Assembly (NCBI RefSeq): GCF_004526235.1
Contig: NZ_CP038159.1
Coordinates: forward strand, 1,612,001 to 1,676,000
Reading direction: 5' to 3'
Length of the DNA: 64,000 bases
From: Sphingobacterium sp. CZ-2
GTDB taxonomy: Bacteria; Bacteroidota; Bacteroidia; Sphingobacteriales; Sphingobacteriaceae
Below the pieces are notes generated by a model. It was not told the origin of the DNA. It was given only the letters and a program-made list of their open reading frames with translations, and ran no database searches. A program made the translations under genes and the position numbers. Below are positions 53,264 to 63,534 of the stretch, one piece after another (within the stretch, counting starts at the first letter, position 1; every line of letters begins with the position of its first letter).

Positions 53264-54454
53264 CTAATCCATTATCGCCTTCACACCTGGCAAGGTCTTC
53301 CCTTCCATATATTCCAATAAAGCACCACCACCGGTACTTACATAGCTCACATGCTCCGTCATCCCAAATTTCGATATCGCTGCAGCAGAATCACCACCAC
53401 CGATCAAAGAAAAAGCACCACGCTCTGTAGCTGCTACAACCGCATTCGCCACAGCACGTGTTCCCTTCTCAAATGTCTCCATCTCAAAAACACCCATTGG
53501 ACCATTCCACAACAAGGTATTCGATGCCATAATCACATCAAAGAAATGTTCTGAAGACTCCTTACCAATATCCAATCCTTGTAAATCAGCTGGAATCTCA
53601 TCGATCGGACCATCATACACCTTCGCATCATTCGCAAAACGATCTGCAATCTGCGCATCTGTTGGCAACACCAAATTCACCCCTTTTTCATCCGCTTTCT
53701 TCACCAATTCATTCGCCAGATCCAACTTATCCAATTCTACAATGGATTTACCGATCTCACCACCACGAGCCTTGATAAAGGTATAAGCCATACCACCACC
53801 AATGATCAAATTATCCACTTTATCCAACAAGGCTTCGATCAGTTCCAATTTATCGGAAACCTTCGCACCACCCATGATCGCTGTAAACGGACGCTCAGGC
53901 TTGTTCATTACCTTCTCCGCATTATTGATTTCATTGGACATCAGGTATCCAACAAATTTATTTCCTGGAAAATACTCCGCAATAATAGCTGTTGAAGCAT
54001 GCGCACGGTGCGCAGTTCCAAAAGCATCATTCACATACACATCCCCAAGTTCAGCTAATTTCTTAGCAAAATCCTTATCTCCTTTTTCCTCTTCCTTATG
54101 AAAACGAAGGTTTTCCAACAAAAGCACTTCTCCAGGTTTTAATGCTGCAGCTTTTTCCTTTGCCTGCTCCCCAATGCAATCATCAGCAAACTGAACTTCT
54201 ACACCCAACACTTCCGATAGGTGCTTAACAATATGTTTCAAGGAATATTTATCGGTAGGACCTTCTTTTGGTCTACCTAAATGGGACATCAAGATCACAG
54301 AACCACCATCCTTTAAGATTTTCTTGATGGTCGGCAATGCCCCTTGAATCCTGTTATCATCTGTAATATTAAAGTCGTCATCAAGAGGCACATTGAAGTC
54401 TACTCTCACCAATGCTTTCTTGTCCTTAAAATTCAAATCGTCTACTGTTTTCAT
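53264..54454 (-). CDS. pgk: Phosphoglycerate kinase
   Basis: This glycolytic enzyme transfers phosphate from 1,3-bisphosphoglycerate to ADP. The 396-aa protein has [11 protein letters not shown] (about 17-27), [29 protein letters not shown], the [15 protein letters not shown] nucleotide-site segment, NGPMGVFE, and [14 protein letters not shown] with [14 protein letters not shown] at the end. Length is normal. It is preceded by a terminator shared with the sppA gene upstream, so it probably has its own promoter. A REP-like composite lies just past its stop. Confidence 0.97.
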   Translation of the reverse strand: MKTVDDLNFKDKKALVRVDFNVPLDDDFNITDDNRIQGALPTIKKILKDGGSVILMSHLGRPKEGPTDKYSLKHIVKHLSEVLGVEVQFADDCIGEQAKEKAAALKPGEVLLLENLRFHKEEEKGDKDFAKKLAELGDVYVNDAFGTAHRAHASTAIIAEYFPGNKFVGYLMSNEINNAEKVMNKPERPFTAIMGGAKVSDKLELIEALLDKVDNLIIGGGMAYTFIKARGGEIGKSIVELDKLDLANELVKKADEKGVNLVLPTDAQIADRFANDAKVYDGPIDEIPADLQGLDIGKESSEHFFDVIMASNTLLWNGPMGVFEMETFEKGTRAVANAVVAATERGAFSLIGGGDSAAAISKFGMTEHVSYVSTGGGALLEYMEGKTLPGVKAIMD

Positions 54455-54496
54455 GATATTTTTTTATTTCCGGTTGATTTTCGTGTCTAAAGATAT

Positions 54497-54537
54497 AAAA
54501 AAGGCGTTGAACCCAAAACGATAGTCAACGCCTTTTT
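54497..54537 (-). terminator. Terminator after sppA
   Basis: AAAAAGGCGTTGA pairs with TCAACGCCTTTTT around an ACCCAAAACGATAG-type loop. It lies in the sppA-pgk gap, three bases past the sppA stop. Confidence 0.92.
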
Positions 54538-54540
54538 AGT

Positions 54541-56310
54541 TTAATATATTTCTACCAAATAAGGTATTCGTGCCTGTATTCCAGACCGCTTCGTAATTTT
54601 TTTAATTTCCGTGAGGTATTTCACATAATCACCCATCTCATCCTCCAGCATCCACATCTTGATTTTTTCTTTGGAGGTGGATAATAGATTGGCAAATGGT
54701 TCTTTCGCTCGAGGGTATTCGGAAACACGGTAATTATCCAGTTTCGCCTTTTTTGCAGCGGCTTCAATAGCCTCATCCAACCCAGCTACGCGGTCCACCA
54801 GCTTTAACTTAACTGCCTGTTCCCCAGTCCATACACGTCCCTGCCCGATACTATCCACATAGGCAACATCTATTTTACGACCATCAGCCACACGTTTCAT
54901 AAAAACCTGATAGATCTTGTTCACCCCACCTTGAATGATACTTTTTTCCTCTTCCGTTAGTGGTCTATCCATATCGACATCCATATCTGCGAATTTAGCT
55001 GTCTTCACCGCATCAAAATGGATCCCTAATTTATCATTGAACAGCTTCTGCATATTCGGGATCATTCCGAACACCCCAATAGAGCCAGTCAAAGTCGTCG
55101 GATCAGCAAAAATAGAATCTGCTGCTGCTGAAATATAATACCCTCCCGATGCGGCATAATCACCCATGGAAACAATCACAGGTTTTACCTTTTTGGTCAG
55201 ATCCACTTCGCGCCAGATATTTTCTGATGCCAATGCCGAACCACCTGGTGAATTTACCCGCAAAACGATCGCTTTAACCCGATCATCCGTGCGGAGATCC
55301 CGAAGTTCTCGAGATATTTTATCTCCCCCAATCTGACCTTCCATCCCTTCGCCATCTACAATCTCGCCATAAGCATACAATACCGCCACACGGCTAGCAC
55401 CTGCTTCGCCTGCATCAGCTTTATTATTATAATCCAAGATCGAGACATAAGGAACATCCTTTTTCGCATCGATCCCTAATTTTCCACGCAATTTTGCCAA
55501 GACCTCATCTTTATATAACAGACCATTAACAAAACCATATTTCTTGGCATCCTCCGGTTCACGGATCAGATATCCGTCAGCAATATGCTTCAAGCTATCC
55601 ACGGTGATCTTTTTGCTGTTGGAGATGTCCTGTAAAAAGGTATTATAGATACTTCCTAAGTAGGAATTCACCTGTTCTTTATTCGCTTCGCTCATACTGT
55701 TCATCATAAAAGGTTCCACCGCACTTTTATAAGTTCCCACCTTCAGGATCTGCATATCTACACCCAGCTTTTCCATGGCTTCCTTAAAGAACATCACCGA
55801 AGTCGCTAGCCCGCGAAAATCCAAACTTCCTTGCGGATTTAGGTAGATTTCATCGGCTACACTGTTCATGTAATATCCTTTTTGGCTCATTACATCACTG
55901 AACGCGAGTACAAATTTTCCTGATTCTTTAAAATCTACAATGGCTTCTCGAATGGCTTTAGCAGTAGGAAACCCCGCATTAACGCCTGCAACATTCAAAT
56001 AAATCCCTTTGATATTTGCATCTTCTTTAGCGGCTTTGATCCTGGAAAGGATATCATTCAAGCCAATGCTGCGCGTACCGGAATAACCAGGAACATCCAG
56101 CCCCTCGAAAGGATTGGGCTCCGTTTTTTCGGTTATGGTATGATCCAGATTGATCATGAGCACGGCATTGCTCGGGGTAATAGTTTCTGATTTTGTGCCA
56201 ACAGAACTCACCATGGCGCCAATTATTCCAATAACGATAAAAAATAAAATAATGGAACTAATAATAATACCGGTGATCGTGGCTAATACATACTTAAAAA
56301 ATGATCTCAT
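54541..56310 (-). CDS. sppA: Signal peptide peptidase SppA (67K type)
   Basis: This inner-membrane serine protease degrades leftover signal peptides. The 589-aa protein has an N-terminal membrane helix (about 7-33: YVLATITGIIISSIILFFIV) and two tandem ClpP-like halves. The Lys of the dyad is in LKVGTYKSAVEPF (N half) and the Ser is in MGDYAASGGYYISAAAD (C half). NSPGGSALASENIWREV is also present. The size corresponds to the long E. coli-type enzyme and not the short Bacillus form. The divergent folK starts 75 bases away. Confidence 0.95.
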   Translation of the reverse strand: MRSFFKYVLATITGIIISSIILFFIVIGIIGAMVSSVGTKSETITPSNAVLMINLDHTITEKTEPNPFEGLDVPGYSGTRSIGLNDILSRIKAAKEDANIKGIYLNVAGVNAGFPTAKAIREAIVDFKESGKFVLAFSDVMSQKGYYMNSVADEIYLNPQGSLDFRGLATSVMFFKEAMEKLGVDMQILKVGTYKSAVEPFMMNSMSEANKEQVNSYLGSIYNTFLQDISNSKKITVDSLKHIADGYLIREPEDAKKYGFVNGLLYKDEVLAKLRGKLGIDAKKDVPYVSILDYNNKADAGEAGASRVAVLYAYGEIVDGEGMEGQIGGDKISRELRDLRTDDRVKAIVLRVNSPGGSALASENIWREVDLTKKVKPVIVSMGDYAASGGYYISAAADSIFADPTTLTGSIGVFGMIPNMQKLFNDKLGIHFDAVKTAKFADMDVDMDRPLTEEEKSIIQGGVNKIYQVFMKRVADGRKIDVAYVDSIGQGRVWTGEQAVKLKLVDRVAGLDEAIEAAAKKAKLDNYRVSEYPRAKEPFANLLSTSKEKIKMWMLEDEMGDYVKYLTEIKKITKRSGIQARIPYLVEIY

Positions 56311-56385
56311 ACATGTTATGCTTTAGCGTCAGTAAAAATAAGTTATTATTCCAACTTTCCTAATAACTATTCCTATATTAAACGC

Positions 56386-56880
56386 ATGAATCGAGTATAC
56401 ATTTTGTTGGGTGCAAACATAGGTGATCCTTGGCAGCAACTGGCTGCTGCAAGGCTGGAAATTGAGGAACGTATCGGTAGCATTGAACTTCAATCCAGCA
56501 TTTATGAATCGGAGGCCTGGGGAGTAACTGATCAGCCTGTATTTTTAAATCAGGTATTAGCCGTATCCACTGCGTATTCGGCCATGGAATGTTTGGACAT
56601 CGCCTTGGACATTGAGCGTGACCTAGGTCGGGTTCGCTTAAAAAAATGGGGCTCACGTGTAATTGACATCGATTTACTCTATTTCAACGAGGAAATAATT
56701 AATACGGAAAGACTGAAATTACCACATCCCTATATCCAAGAACGCAATTTTACCCTGGTGCCTTTGGTCGAAATTTCTCCACAATATCTTCATCCGGTTT
56801 TAAAGAAAATAAACAAAACCTTATTATTGGAGTCTAAAGACACATTAACAGTTAAAAAACACATTCATGAACACCTATAA
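56386..56880 (+). CDS. folK: 2-amino-4-hydroxy-6-hydroxymethyldihydropteridine pyrophosphokinase
   Basis: This folate-pathway enzyme transfers pyrophosphate from ATP to the pterin. The 164-aa protein has RVYILLGANIGDPWQQL (3-19), YESEAWGVTDQPVFLNQVL, the GRVRLKKWGSRVIDIDLLYFN signature (with conserved DIDLLYF) and LPHPYIQERNFTLVPL. Its end overlaps the Hpt gene by 14 bases, so they are coupled even though their functions look unrelated. Confidence 0.96.
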   Translation: MNRVYILLGANIGDPWQQLAAARLEIEERIGSIELQSSIYESEAWGVTDQPVFLNQVLAVSTAYSAMECLDIALDIERDLGRVRLKKWGSRVIDIDLLYFNEEIINTERLKLPHPYIQERNFTLVPLVEISPQYLHPVLKKINKTLLLESKDTLTVKKHIHEHL

Positions 56881-57223
56881 TATTATCGACGCTGATATTA
56901 TTCAAAGCAATATGATGAATAATACAGAAGTGATAAAACAAATGATTTCCATGTTTTTGGGACAGGGTAAGGAGGATTTTAAGGCTCTTCAAAAGCTGGT
57001 GGAAAACAAGGATTTCGCGGGAATCAAATCCAAAGCCCATCATATCAAACCGACCATGGAATACATTGGCGCAAGCAGTCTAAGATACCAGTTCCAGGAA
57101 TTGGAAAACTTGGTGACATCAGGCGCGGCTTACACTGCCTTGAAAAGCCATTTCACGATTATGGAAAGAGACTTCAAGGAAGCCATGGAGGAGCTCGAAG
57201 ATTATGCCTCTACCCTTTCCTGA
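56867..57223 (+). CDS. Hpt-domain phosphotransfer protein
   Basis: The 118-aa protein is a four-helix bundle with the histidine phosphotransfer motif SKAHHIKPTMEYIG (H58 the likely phosphorylated His) and a second conserved helix LRYQFQELENLV. It would carry phosphate between a hybrid histidine kinase and a response regulator. No partner is encoded in this window. It starts inside folK and its 3' end overlaps the convergent pssA by 22 bases. Confidence 0.88.
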   Translation: MNTYNIIDADIIQSNMMNNTEVIKQMISMFLGQGKEDFKALQKLVENKDFAGIKSKAHHIKPTMEYIGASSLRYQFQELENLVTSGAAYTALKSHFTIMERDFKEAMEELEDYASTLS

Positions 57224-57894
57224 TTTTTCTCCGACGAAAAATGGATAAAGGAAAAGAGGATATAGATCAACAACACTAACGGTAAGGCCAGAAAACTTAA
57301 CCAAACCAATAATAGCACACTAACGATCAGAAATAGGTATTTGTATTTGTTCACAGACCATTTCAAGCTATTCAGTTTCATCGAGAACAATTTAATTTCA
57401 GATACCAAAAGTAGGCTGGATACGATCGCTATGCCTATCAATAGGTAAGCGTTGTTCAGTATTTGGTATTGTTGGGCAATAAAGGGAAGGGAGATGATCA
57501 CAAAGGTGTTCATTGGGGTGTTCACGCCTATGAAATCGGTCGTTTGGCGGGTATCAATATTAAATTTCGCCAGGCGTAAAGCTGAGAAAACTGTAATAAT
57601 AAAGCCAATATAGGGCAGGTATTCTTGATCTGTAGCGTTTTTCAACATCATATACATAATCACCCCCGGTACAAACCCGAAACTGATCACATCTGCCAAA
57701 GAGTCCAGTTCCTTTCCTATCAGCGATTTTACATGGAGTGCGCGAGCCACCATACCATCGAAAAAATCAAATATCCCAGATGCCAATACGCAATAAAAAG
57801 CATAATTAAATTCTCCTTTCAGAACGAACAGCACAGCAATGCATCCGGAGAATAAATTGAGGGACGTTATGGTATTGGGGATATATTTCTTCAT
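57202..57894 (-). CDS. pssA: CDP-diacylglycerol-serine O-phosphatidyltransferase
   Basis: This inner-membrane enzyme makes phosphatidylserine, the precursor of phosphatidylethanolamine. The protein of about 230 aa has the CDP-alcohol phosphotransferase motif DG-x2-AR-x8-G-x3-D-x3-D in FDGMVARALHVKS...GKELDSLADVISFG, and about six to eight hydrophobic helices. MKKYIPNTIT at 57894 is the start; upstream in-frame codons fall inside a terminator hairpin. It lies downstream of rho on the same strand. Confidence 0.94.
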   Translation of the reverse strand: MKKYIPNTITSLNLFSGCIAVLFVLKGEFNYAFYCVLASGIFDFFDGMVARALHVKSLIGKELDSLADVISFGFVPGVIMYMMLKNATDQEYLPYIGFIITVFSALRLAKFNIDTRQTTDFIGVNTPMNTFVIISLPFIAQQYQILNNAYLLIGIAIVSSLLLVSEIKLFSMKLNSLKWSVNKYKYLFLIVSVLLLVWLSFLALPLVLLIYILFSFIHFSSEKNQERVEA

Positions 57895-57902
57895 AAATAA
57901 AA

Positions 57903-57931
57903 AAAGCCATCTTTGTAACAAAGATGGCTTA
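57903..57931 (-). terminator. Terminator after rho, inside the pssA leader
   Basis: AGCCATCTTT pairs with AAAGATGGCT around GTAAC (57905-57929); an A-run to the left gives a U-tract on the minus strand. It lies between the rho stop (57956) and the pssA ATG (57894), only about 10 bases from the latter. Confidence 0.88.
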
Positions 57932-57955
57932 AAAATATCAATTTCTCATGGTTTT

Positions 57956-59455
57956 TTAACCATTCATACTAATTAAAAATTCGGAATTCGATTTGGTACC
58001 ACGCATTTGGGTCAATAAAAACTCCATAGCTTCCTGAGAATTCATATCCGCTAAGTGGTTTCTCAATACCCATAGACGTTGTAGTTCCTCACGGTCAACC
58101 AATAAGTCATCACGTCTTGTACTAGATGCTGTAAGATCGATCGCTGGGAAGATACGTTTATTGGATAATTTACGATCCAATTGAAGTTCCATGTTACCTG
58201 TACCTTTAAATTCTTCAAAGATAACCTCATCCATTTTAGAACCAGTTTCTGTCAATGCGGTAGCTAAGATCGTCAATGAACCACCGTTCTCAATGTTACG
58301 GGCAGCACCGAAGAAACGTTTTGGTTTGTGGAGCGCGTTAGCATCCACACCACCTGATAGGATTTTTCCTGATGCAGGAGCCACAGTATTGTATGCGCGG
58401 GCAAGGCGGGTGATGGAATCCAATAGGATAACCACATCATGTCCACACTCGACCATACGTTTAGCTTTTTCCAATACGATGTTAGCAATCTTTACATGGC
58501 GATCTGCCGGTTCATCAAAAGTTGATGAAACCACTTCCGCACGTACGCTGCGCGCCATATCGGTTACCTCTTCCGGACGCTCATCGATCAAAAGGATAAT
58601 CAAATAAACTTCTGGGTGGTTCTTAGCAATGGCATTTGCCACTTCCTTCAACAAGTTGGTTTTACCTGTTTTCGGTTGTGCTACGATCAATCCACGCTGA
58701 CCTTTACCGATCGGTGTGAAAAGATCCATGATACGGGTAGAATAATTGCCTGGACCTAAATCCAAATTCAATTTTTCATCCGGGAAAAGTGGTGTTAAGT
58801 AATCAAACGGTACACGATCGCGAACTTCGGCCGGATCTTGACCATTGATTGCTTCTACACGTACCAATGGGAAATATTTCTCGCCTTCTTTCGGCGGACG
58901 GATACACCCACGTACATTATCTCCAGTTTTCAATCCGAATAATTTGATCTGCGACTGGGAAACATAGATATCGTCTGGTGAAGTCAGGTAGTTATAATCA
59001 GAAGATCTTAGGAAACCATATCCATCAGCCATGATTTCCAATACACCTTCATTAACAATGACATTGTCGAAGTCTGTAGGGTTTGCTGCTGGTTTTTGTG
59101 TTTGTTCCGGAACTGATGGCTTCTGAGGTTCAGCTGGTTCTTTTTCGGAAGGTGTAGTTGGGAATTCGATCTTCGGTTGATCTTCTTCAGGTGATTTCTT
59201 ACGACCTACGGCTACTGGTTCAGCCGTCTTTACCGTGCGCATTCGCTTTCTAGGTCTTTCACCACTTGCGTCCACATCCGCATCTTCATGAACAGGTGCT
59301 TCTTCAGCTGTTCCTTTTTGTGCCTCTTGGGCTATTACACTAATACGATCAATCAATTCTTGCTTCCTAAGCTTTTCAGCATCGGCAATACCAAGAACTT
59401 TAGCGATCTCGCGCAATTCAGACACGAGTTTCGTATTCAATTCATTAATATCCAT
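57956..59455 (-). CDS. rho: Transcription termination factor Rho
   Basis: This hexameric RNA helicase ends transcription. The 499-aa protein has a Rho_N domain (1-45, [19 protein letters not shown]), a charged, Pro-rich insertion (about 50-130, typical of Bacteroidota Rho), an RNA-binding cold-shock-like domain (about 135-210, [21 protein letters not shown]), and the ATPase core with [15 protein letters not shown] (Walker A), [15 protein letters not shown] and [19 protein letters not shown]. The insertion makes it longer than E. coli Rho (419 aa). It is followed by a terminator and pssA. Confidence 0.97.
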   Translation of the reverse strand: MDINELNTKLVSELREIAKVLGIADAEKLRKQELIDRISVIAQEAQKGTAEEAPVHEDADVDASGERPRKRMRTVKTAEPVAVGRKKSPEEDQPKIEFPTTPSEKEPAEPQKPSVPEQTQKPAANPTDFDNVIVNEGVLEIMADGYGFLRSSDYNYLTSPDDIYVSQSQIKLFGLKTGDNVRGCIRPPKEGEKYFPLVRVEAINGQDPAEVRDRVPFDYLTPLFPDEKLNLDLGPGNYSTRIMDLFTPIGKGQRGLIVAQPKTGKTNLLKEVANAIAKNHPEVYLIILLIDERPEEVTDMARSVRAEVVSSTFDEPADRHVKIANIVLEKAKRMVECGHDVVILLDSITRLARAYNTVAPASGKILSGGVDANALHKPKRFFGAARNIENGGSLTILATALTETGSKMDEVIFEEFKGTGNMELQLDRKLSNKRIFPAIDLTASSTRRDDLLVDREELQRLWVLRNHLADMNSQEAMEFLLTQMRGTKSNSEFLISMNG

Positions 59456-59781
59456 TAATTTATTCTATGATTTATAGGATTTTTATTTTTATTGAAATTT
59501 ATCTTTCAGGACTTCGCTATTCTAAGACTTGAAGTCAGGTAACTGACGATCCTTTAAGTGATTTTCCTTTTACCCTGATGAAAGACAATTTTTAGAACCG
59601 CCACAAAGTAAAAAAGATAAAATGTAAATTCAAAAGAAAAATAGGTTTTTTTTCCCACTTTTACCAATTTCTAATACAAATTCATTTAGTAAAATGTTTT
59701 AGCATCCGTTAAATTTTTGAGAAAAATCAAAAATTAATTCTTTATTTGTAGGTAGATAATCATAAATCAACGCTATTTGAT
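59456..59781. other. rho leader / permease upstream region
   Basis: The 326-base gap between two divergent genes is AT-rich with no gene. Rho mRNA leaders are often autoregulated by Rho itself, so an unusually long leader on the minus side would fit; no specific structure is clear. The permease promoter should lie near 59700-59770, but no convincing TAnnTTTG was seen. Confidence 0.4.
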
Positions 59782-61497
59782 ATGAATAACCAACAAACAA
59801 ACACCAATTACCCAGCACTATACACCCTCATTGTGGTGTTCTTTTTTTGGGGCTTTATAGCCGCCGGAAATAGTGTTTTCATCCCCTTTTGTAAAAATTA
59901 TTTCCACCTCGATCAGTTTCAATCCCAATTGATCGACTTTGCCTTTTATACGGCTTATTATATAGGTGCCTTGCTCCTATTTATCTTCGGTACGATCTCC
60001 GGAAAGGACCTTGTCGGAAAATGGGGCTATAAACGGAGTATCGTTTATGGGTTGCTGTTCTCGGCTTTGGGCGCAGCGGCCATGATCGTGGCTGTGGAGG
60101 TCAATGTATATGTGGGAATGTTGATCGGTTTGTTTATTGTAGCCTTAGGTTTTTCCCTTCAGCAAACGGCTGCAAACCCATTTGCCGTTCTGTTGGGTGA
60201 TCCTAAAACGGGAGCTTCCCGGGTGAACCTTGGTGGTGGTATCAATTCTCTCGGTACTACAATCGGTCCCTTGATCATAGGTTTTGCATTATTTGGCACC
60301 TTTGAGACGGTTTCAGACAGCCAGATCGCCAGCTTACCCTTGAATAAAGTGGTATATCTATACGTGGGAGTAGGACTATTGTTCATATTAGCTGCTGGCC
60401 TATTCCATTTCTCCAAGAAAGTACCTGCAGGATATAACCTGGAACCGATGGAAGCCGCCAATAAGGCGAGAACAACGCTGGTTATCATGACCATTCTGTT
60501 GTTATGTGCGTTCATTCCTGTATTCACCAGTTATAATTCAGCAGAAGCGCTGCAGATCGAGAACCTAAAGGAAGTGGTGAAAACCAGCCGGGATGCAGGC
60601 CCAGCTTTTGAATTGGAAATGCTATCACATTCCTTGGAACTGAAACGCATGTTCTGGTTATTAGGAGCCCTATTGGTCGTGGTTGTGGGCTTATTGTTCG
60701 CCTATGGTAGTGCTAAGAAAAACCCGGCCGGATGGGGTGCCATGAAATACCCACAATTGGTATTGGGGATGTTGGCATTGTTTGTCTACGTAGGTATCGA
60801 AGTGGCTATCGGAAGTAATCTAGGGGAATTATTGACTTTGGAAGAATTCGGAAGTCTGCAATCTTCACAGATCACGCCTTATGTATCGATGTATTGGGGC
60901 GGAATGATGATCGGCCGTTGGGCTGGTGCGATTTCTGCATTCAACCTGACAAAATCCAAAAAACAAATGCTGACCATTATTGTCCCTCTTATCGCATTTA
61001 GCGTCATTATTGGTGTAAATGCCTTAGCAGGGTTTGATATGTCGGTATTATATTATTATATCGTTTGTGTCGCTATTCAGATCGTTGCCTTCCTGATCAG
61101 TAAGGAAAAACCGGTACGTACCTTGATTATTTTTGGAACATTCGGTCTTGTGGCGATGGTGGTTGGATTGATGACTTCAGGTACGATTGCCATCTATTCA
61201 TTCCTTGCAGGTGGATTGGCTTGTTCCATTATGTGGGGATCGATTTTCAGTCTGTCCATTCAGGGATTGGGAAAATATACCGAACAGGGATCCGCATTCT
61301 TGGTGATGATGATTTTAGGTGGAGGTATCATTCCTCCTATCCAAGGAAAACTTTCCGATATCATTGGTATCCACAACTCTTATATTATTCCGGTTATTGG
61401 ATTTGCCTATATTATCCTGTTTGCGATCTTGGTTAAAAACTTCTTGACCAAGCAAGGGATAAATATGGATGAGATTGAAGCAGAAGCTGGGCATTAA
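59782..61497 (+). CDS. Sugar MFS transporter, FHS family (FucP/NagP-like)
   Basis: The 571-aa inner-membrane protein belongs to the fucose-glucose-galactose/H+ symporter group: [23 protein letters not shown] (read in parts), [32 protein letters not shown] and [17 protein letters not shown]. It is far longer than FucP (about 440 aa) because of an insertion around residues 235-345 with about two extra hydrophobic stretches. The next gene on this strand is a GlcNAc-type kinase, so GlcNAc is a plausible substrate. Confidence 0.92.
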   Translation: MNNQQTNTNYPALYTLIVVFFFWGFIAAGNSVFIPFCKNYFHLDQFQSQLIDFAFYTAYYIGALLLFIFGTISGKDLVGKWGYKRSIVYGLLFSALGAAAMIVAVEVNVYVGMLIGLFIVALGFSLQQTAANPFAVLLGDPKTGASRVNLGGGINSLGTTIGPLIIGFALFGTFETVSDSQIASLPLNKVVYLYVGVGLLFILAAGLFHFSKKVPAGYNLEPMEAANKARTTLVIMTILLLCAFIPVFTSYNSAEALQIENLKEVVKTSRDAGPAFELEMLSHSLELKRMFWLLGALLVVVVGLLFAYGSAKKNPAGWGAMKYPQLVLGMLALFVYVGIEVAIGSNLGELLTLEEFGSLQSSQITPYVSMYWGGMMIGRWAGAISAFNLTKSKKQMLTIIVPLIAFSVIIGVNALAGFDMSVLYYYIVCVAIQIVAFLISKEKPVRTLIIFGTFGLVAMVVGLMTSGTIAIYSFLAGGLACSIMWGSIFSLSIQGLGKYTEQGSAFLVMMILGGGIIPPIQGKLSDIIGIHNSYIIPVIGFAYIILFAILVKNFLTKQGINMDEIEAEAGH

Positions 61498-61742
61498 TCG
61501 CCCATCTAATTGTAAAATATACACTAAGTAAATATTAATTTTACACTTTGTTAATAAGCTCATAATCAAAAAATTATGAGCTTATTGCTTAAAATCAGCA
61601 GTCAAAGGGCTTCAAAATTTTTGATTATATCCAATAAAAATTCTTATTTTTAGTAATAAATCCCGTATTTTGGGAACAATACAGTAAAAATTACCATTGT
61701 AAAACGTAAAAACAAGTTACTTAATTTTAAAACTATTAAATA

Positions 61743-62603
61743 ATGATAATAATTGCAGATGGAGGGTCTACAAAAACAAACTGGTGTTTGTTAGATGATA
61801 CTAATAAAAAGATCTATTTCAACACCGAAGGTTACAACCCATATTTTGTAGATAGCGATTACATTGTTGCATCCCTAAAGAAAGGTTTACCACAGGATAT
61901 TCCATACGATAAGATCACCGAGGTCAATTATTATGGTGCGGGGGTACATAACGAGGAGAAAGCGAAGATTGTGGAAGAAGCCATTCAAGCGGTGTTTCCA
62001 AATGCAAAGGTTGAAGTAGGACATGATTTATTGGCAGCTGCTCGTGCGCTGTTGGGTACAGAGGCCGGATTTGCGGCCATCTTAGGAACCGGTACCAATA
62101 CTTGTATTTACGACGGTAAAGATATCACCCATAACATTGATTCTGCAGCTTATATTTTAGGAGATGAAGGTAGTGGTAGCTACATCGGAAAAAAACTATT
62201 GACAGATTTTATCCGTGGTCTTATGCCTAAGGATGTTTCTGATGTGTTCTATGAAACTTATAAACTGACTCCAGATGAGATTATGGACAATGTTTATACG
62301 AAACCTTTAGCAAACCGTTTCTGCGCAAGCTTCAGTAAATTTGTTTATGATAATAATGTAAATATTCAATATACACGTAAGATTGTTGATGATGCGTTTG
62401 AAGCTTTCTTTAACAATTTGGTGAGTAAATATCCAGATTACCAATCGTATACATTTAATTGTATTGGTTCGGTTGGGTATAATTTCAGAAATGTTCTGGA
62501 AGAAAAAGCAGATCAATATGGGATGAAAGTGGGTAAGATCCTACGCTCGCCTATTGATGATTTGGTACAATTCCATATCAATAGATCTAAAAGCATCGCT
62601 TAA
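61743..62603 (+). CDS. N-acetylglucosamine kinase-like (BadF/BadG/BcrA/BcrD ATPase family)
   Basis: The 286-aa ASKHA-fold kinase has IIADGGSTKTNWCLLDD (2-18, phosphate 1), the GAGV and FAAILGTGTNTCIYDG segment (phosphate 2), and ILGDEGSGSYIGKKLL. This pattern is found in Bacteroidota GlcNAc kinases. It follows the FHS permease by 245 bases on the same strand and could phosphorylate the sugar after uptake. Substrate preference is inferred from family and context. Confidence 0.9.
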   Translation: MIIIADGGSTKTNWCLLDDTNKKIYFNTEGYNPYFVDSDYIVASLKKGLPQDIPYDKITEVNYYGAGVHNEEKAKIVEEAIQAVFPNAKVEVGHDLLAAARALLGTEAGFAAILGTGTNTCIYDGKDITHNIDSAAYILGDEGSGSYIGKKLLTDFIRGLMPKDVSDVFYETYKLTPDEIMDNVYTKPLANRFCASFSKFVYDNNVNIQYTRKIVDDAFEAFFNNLVSKYPDYQSYTFNCIGSVGYNFRNVLEEKADQYGMKVGKILRSPIDDLVQFHINRSKSIA

Positions 62604-62630
62604 TAAGCAGCATAGTTTAGTCTTTATATA

Positions 62631-62825
62631 CGTCATTGCGAGGAAAACGTCATTGCGAGGAAAACGTCATTGCGAGGAAAACGTCATTGCGAGGAAAACG
62701 TCATTGCGAGGGACGAAGCAATCTTTACACTAATCGAAAGATTGCTTCGTCCCTCGCAATGACGTTTTTAGATTGCTTCGTGCCACGCAATGACGTTTTT
62801 AGATTGCTTCGTGCCACGCAATGAC
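62631..62825. repeat. Tandem REP-arm array
   Basis: The 17-base unit CGTCATTGCGAGGAAAA repeats four times with no change (from 62631, 62648, 62665 and 62682). A fifth start at 62699 leads into a complete 66-base palindrome to 62764. The right arm then repeats twice more as a 31-base unit (GATTGCTTCGTGCCACGCAA with GACGTTTTTA). Every left unit contains the sequence that the IS110 guides match. No spacer variation exists, so this is not a CRISPR array. Confidence 0.9.
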
Positions 62826-62831
62826 GTTTAT

Positions 62832-63515
62832 TTACAACTCATAACTCTTGCCAATCTCTGGCAAAGTCAAATCCACATCAGCTTCACTGAATAACTTCTC
62901 AACTGCAATTTCATCAATTTCTATTGGTGGGAAAGAATTGAAATGCGTTCCTACCACATGTTTACACTTAATAAACTGTGCAGCGATCACTGCATCTTCC
63001 GCATCCATGGTATAATGTCCGCCAATTGGTAAAAAGGCATAATCCACCTGATACCTCTCCAATAACTTCATCTCCATTGTCAAAGCTGTATCACCAGATA
63101 CATATATAGTCTTCCCTTTGACAATAAACACAAATCCTACAGGAAATCCACCATAACTTCCGTCAGGCGTACTGTTAGAATGCGCCGCAAAAACCATCTT
63201 CACCTTTCCAAATGGCAAATTAAGAGTTCCGCCCAGATTAAAGTCAATCACTTTATCTGCATGCACACCTTGGTTCTTTACCCAATTAGCCGTCTCCACA
63301 ATTGCCGCAACGGTCGCATTCTTCTTCTTCTGAACGGTCACCATATCCGCCACATGATCCTCATGTCCATGCGTTAGGAAAATATAATCTGGAGCCAAAT
63401 CTTCTGCCTTCACCTCTTTAGCAATGGGGTTATAGGTTATGAAAGGATCCAAAAGGACTTTCGTCCCATCGAAATCAAATTCAAAACAGGCATGTCCGTA
63501 ATAGGTATATTTCAT
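62832..63515 (-). CDS. Metal-dependent hydrolase, UPF0173 family
   Basis: The 227-aa metallo-beta-lactamase-fold protein has YYGHACFEFDFDGTKVLLDPF (4-24, the family's N-terminal signature) and FLTHGHEDHVADM (HxHxDH zinc motif). It also has MVFAAHSNSTPDG, VSGDTALTMEMKL and VVGTHFNSFPPIE. UPF0173 enzymes have no firm substrate. ybaB lies 19 bases upstream on the same strand and the pair is probably co-transcribed. The REP array begins just past its stop. Confidence 0.92.
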   Translation of the reverse strand: MKYTYYGHACFEFDFDGTKVLLDPFITYNPIAKEVKAEDLAPDYIFLTHGHEDHVADMVTVQKKKNATVAAIVETANWVKNQGVHADKVIDFNLGGTLNLPFGKVKMVFAAHSNSTPDGSYGGFPVGFVFIVKGKTIYVSGDTALTMEMKLLERYQVDYAFLPIGGHYTMDAEDAVIAAQFIKCKHVVGTHFNSFPPIEIDEIAVEKLFSEADVDLTLPEIGKSYEL

Positions 63516-63534
63516 TTTAAATCCTTTTGAATAA

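Noticed and set aside
62631-62700. CRISPR array
   Set aside because: The 17-base units are directly adjacent with no unique spacers, and no cas genes are in the window. They are REP-arm tandem repeats.
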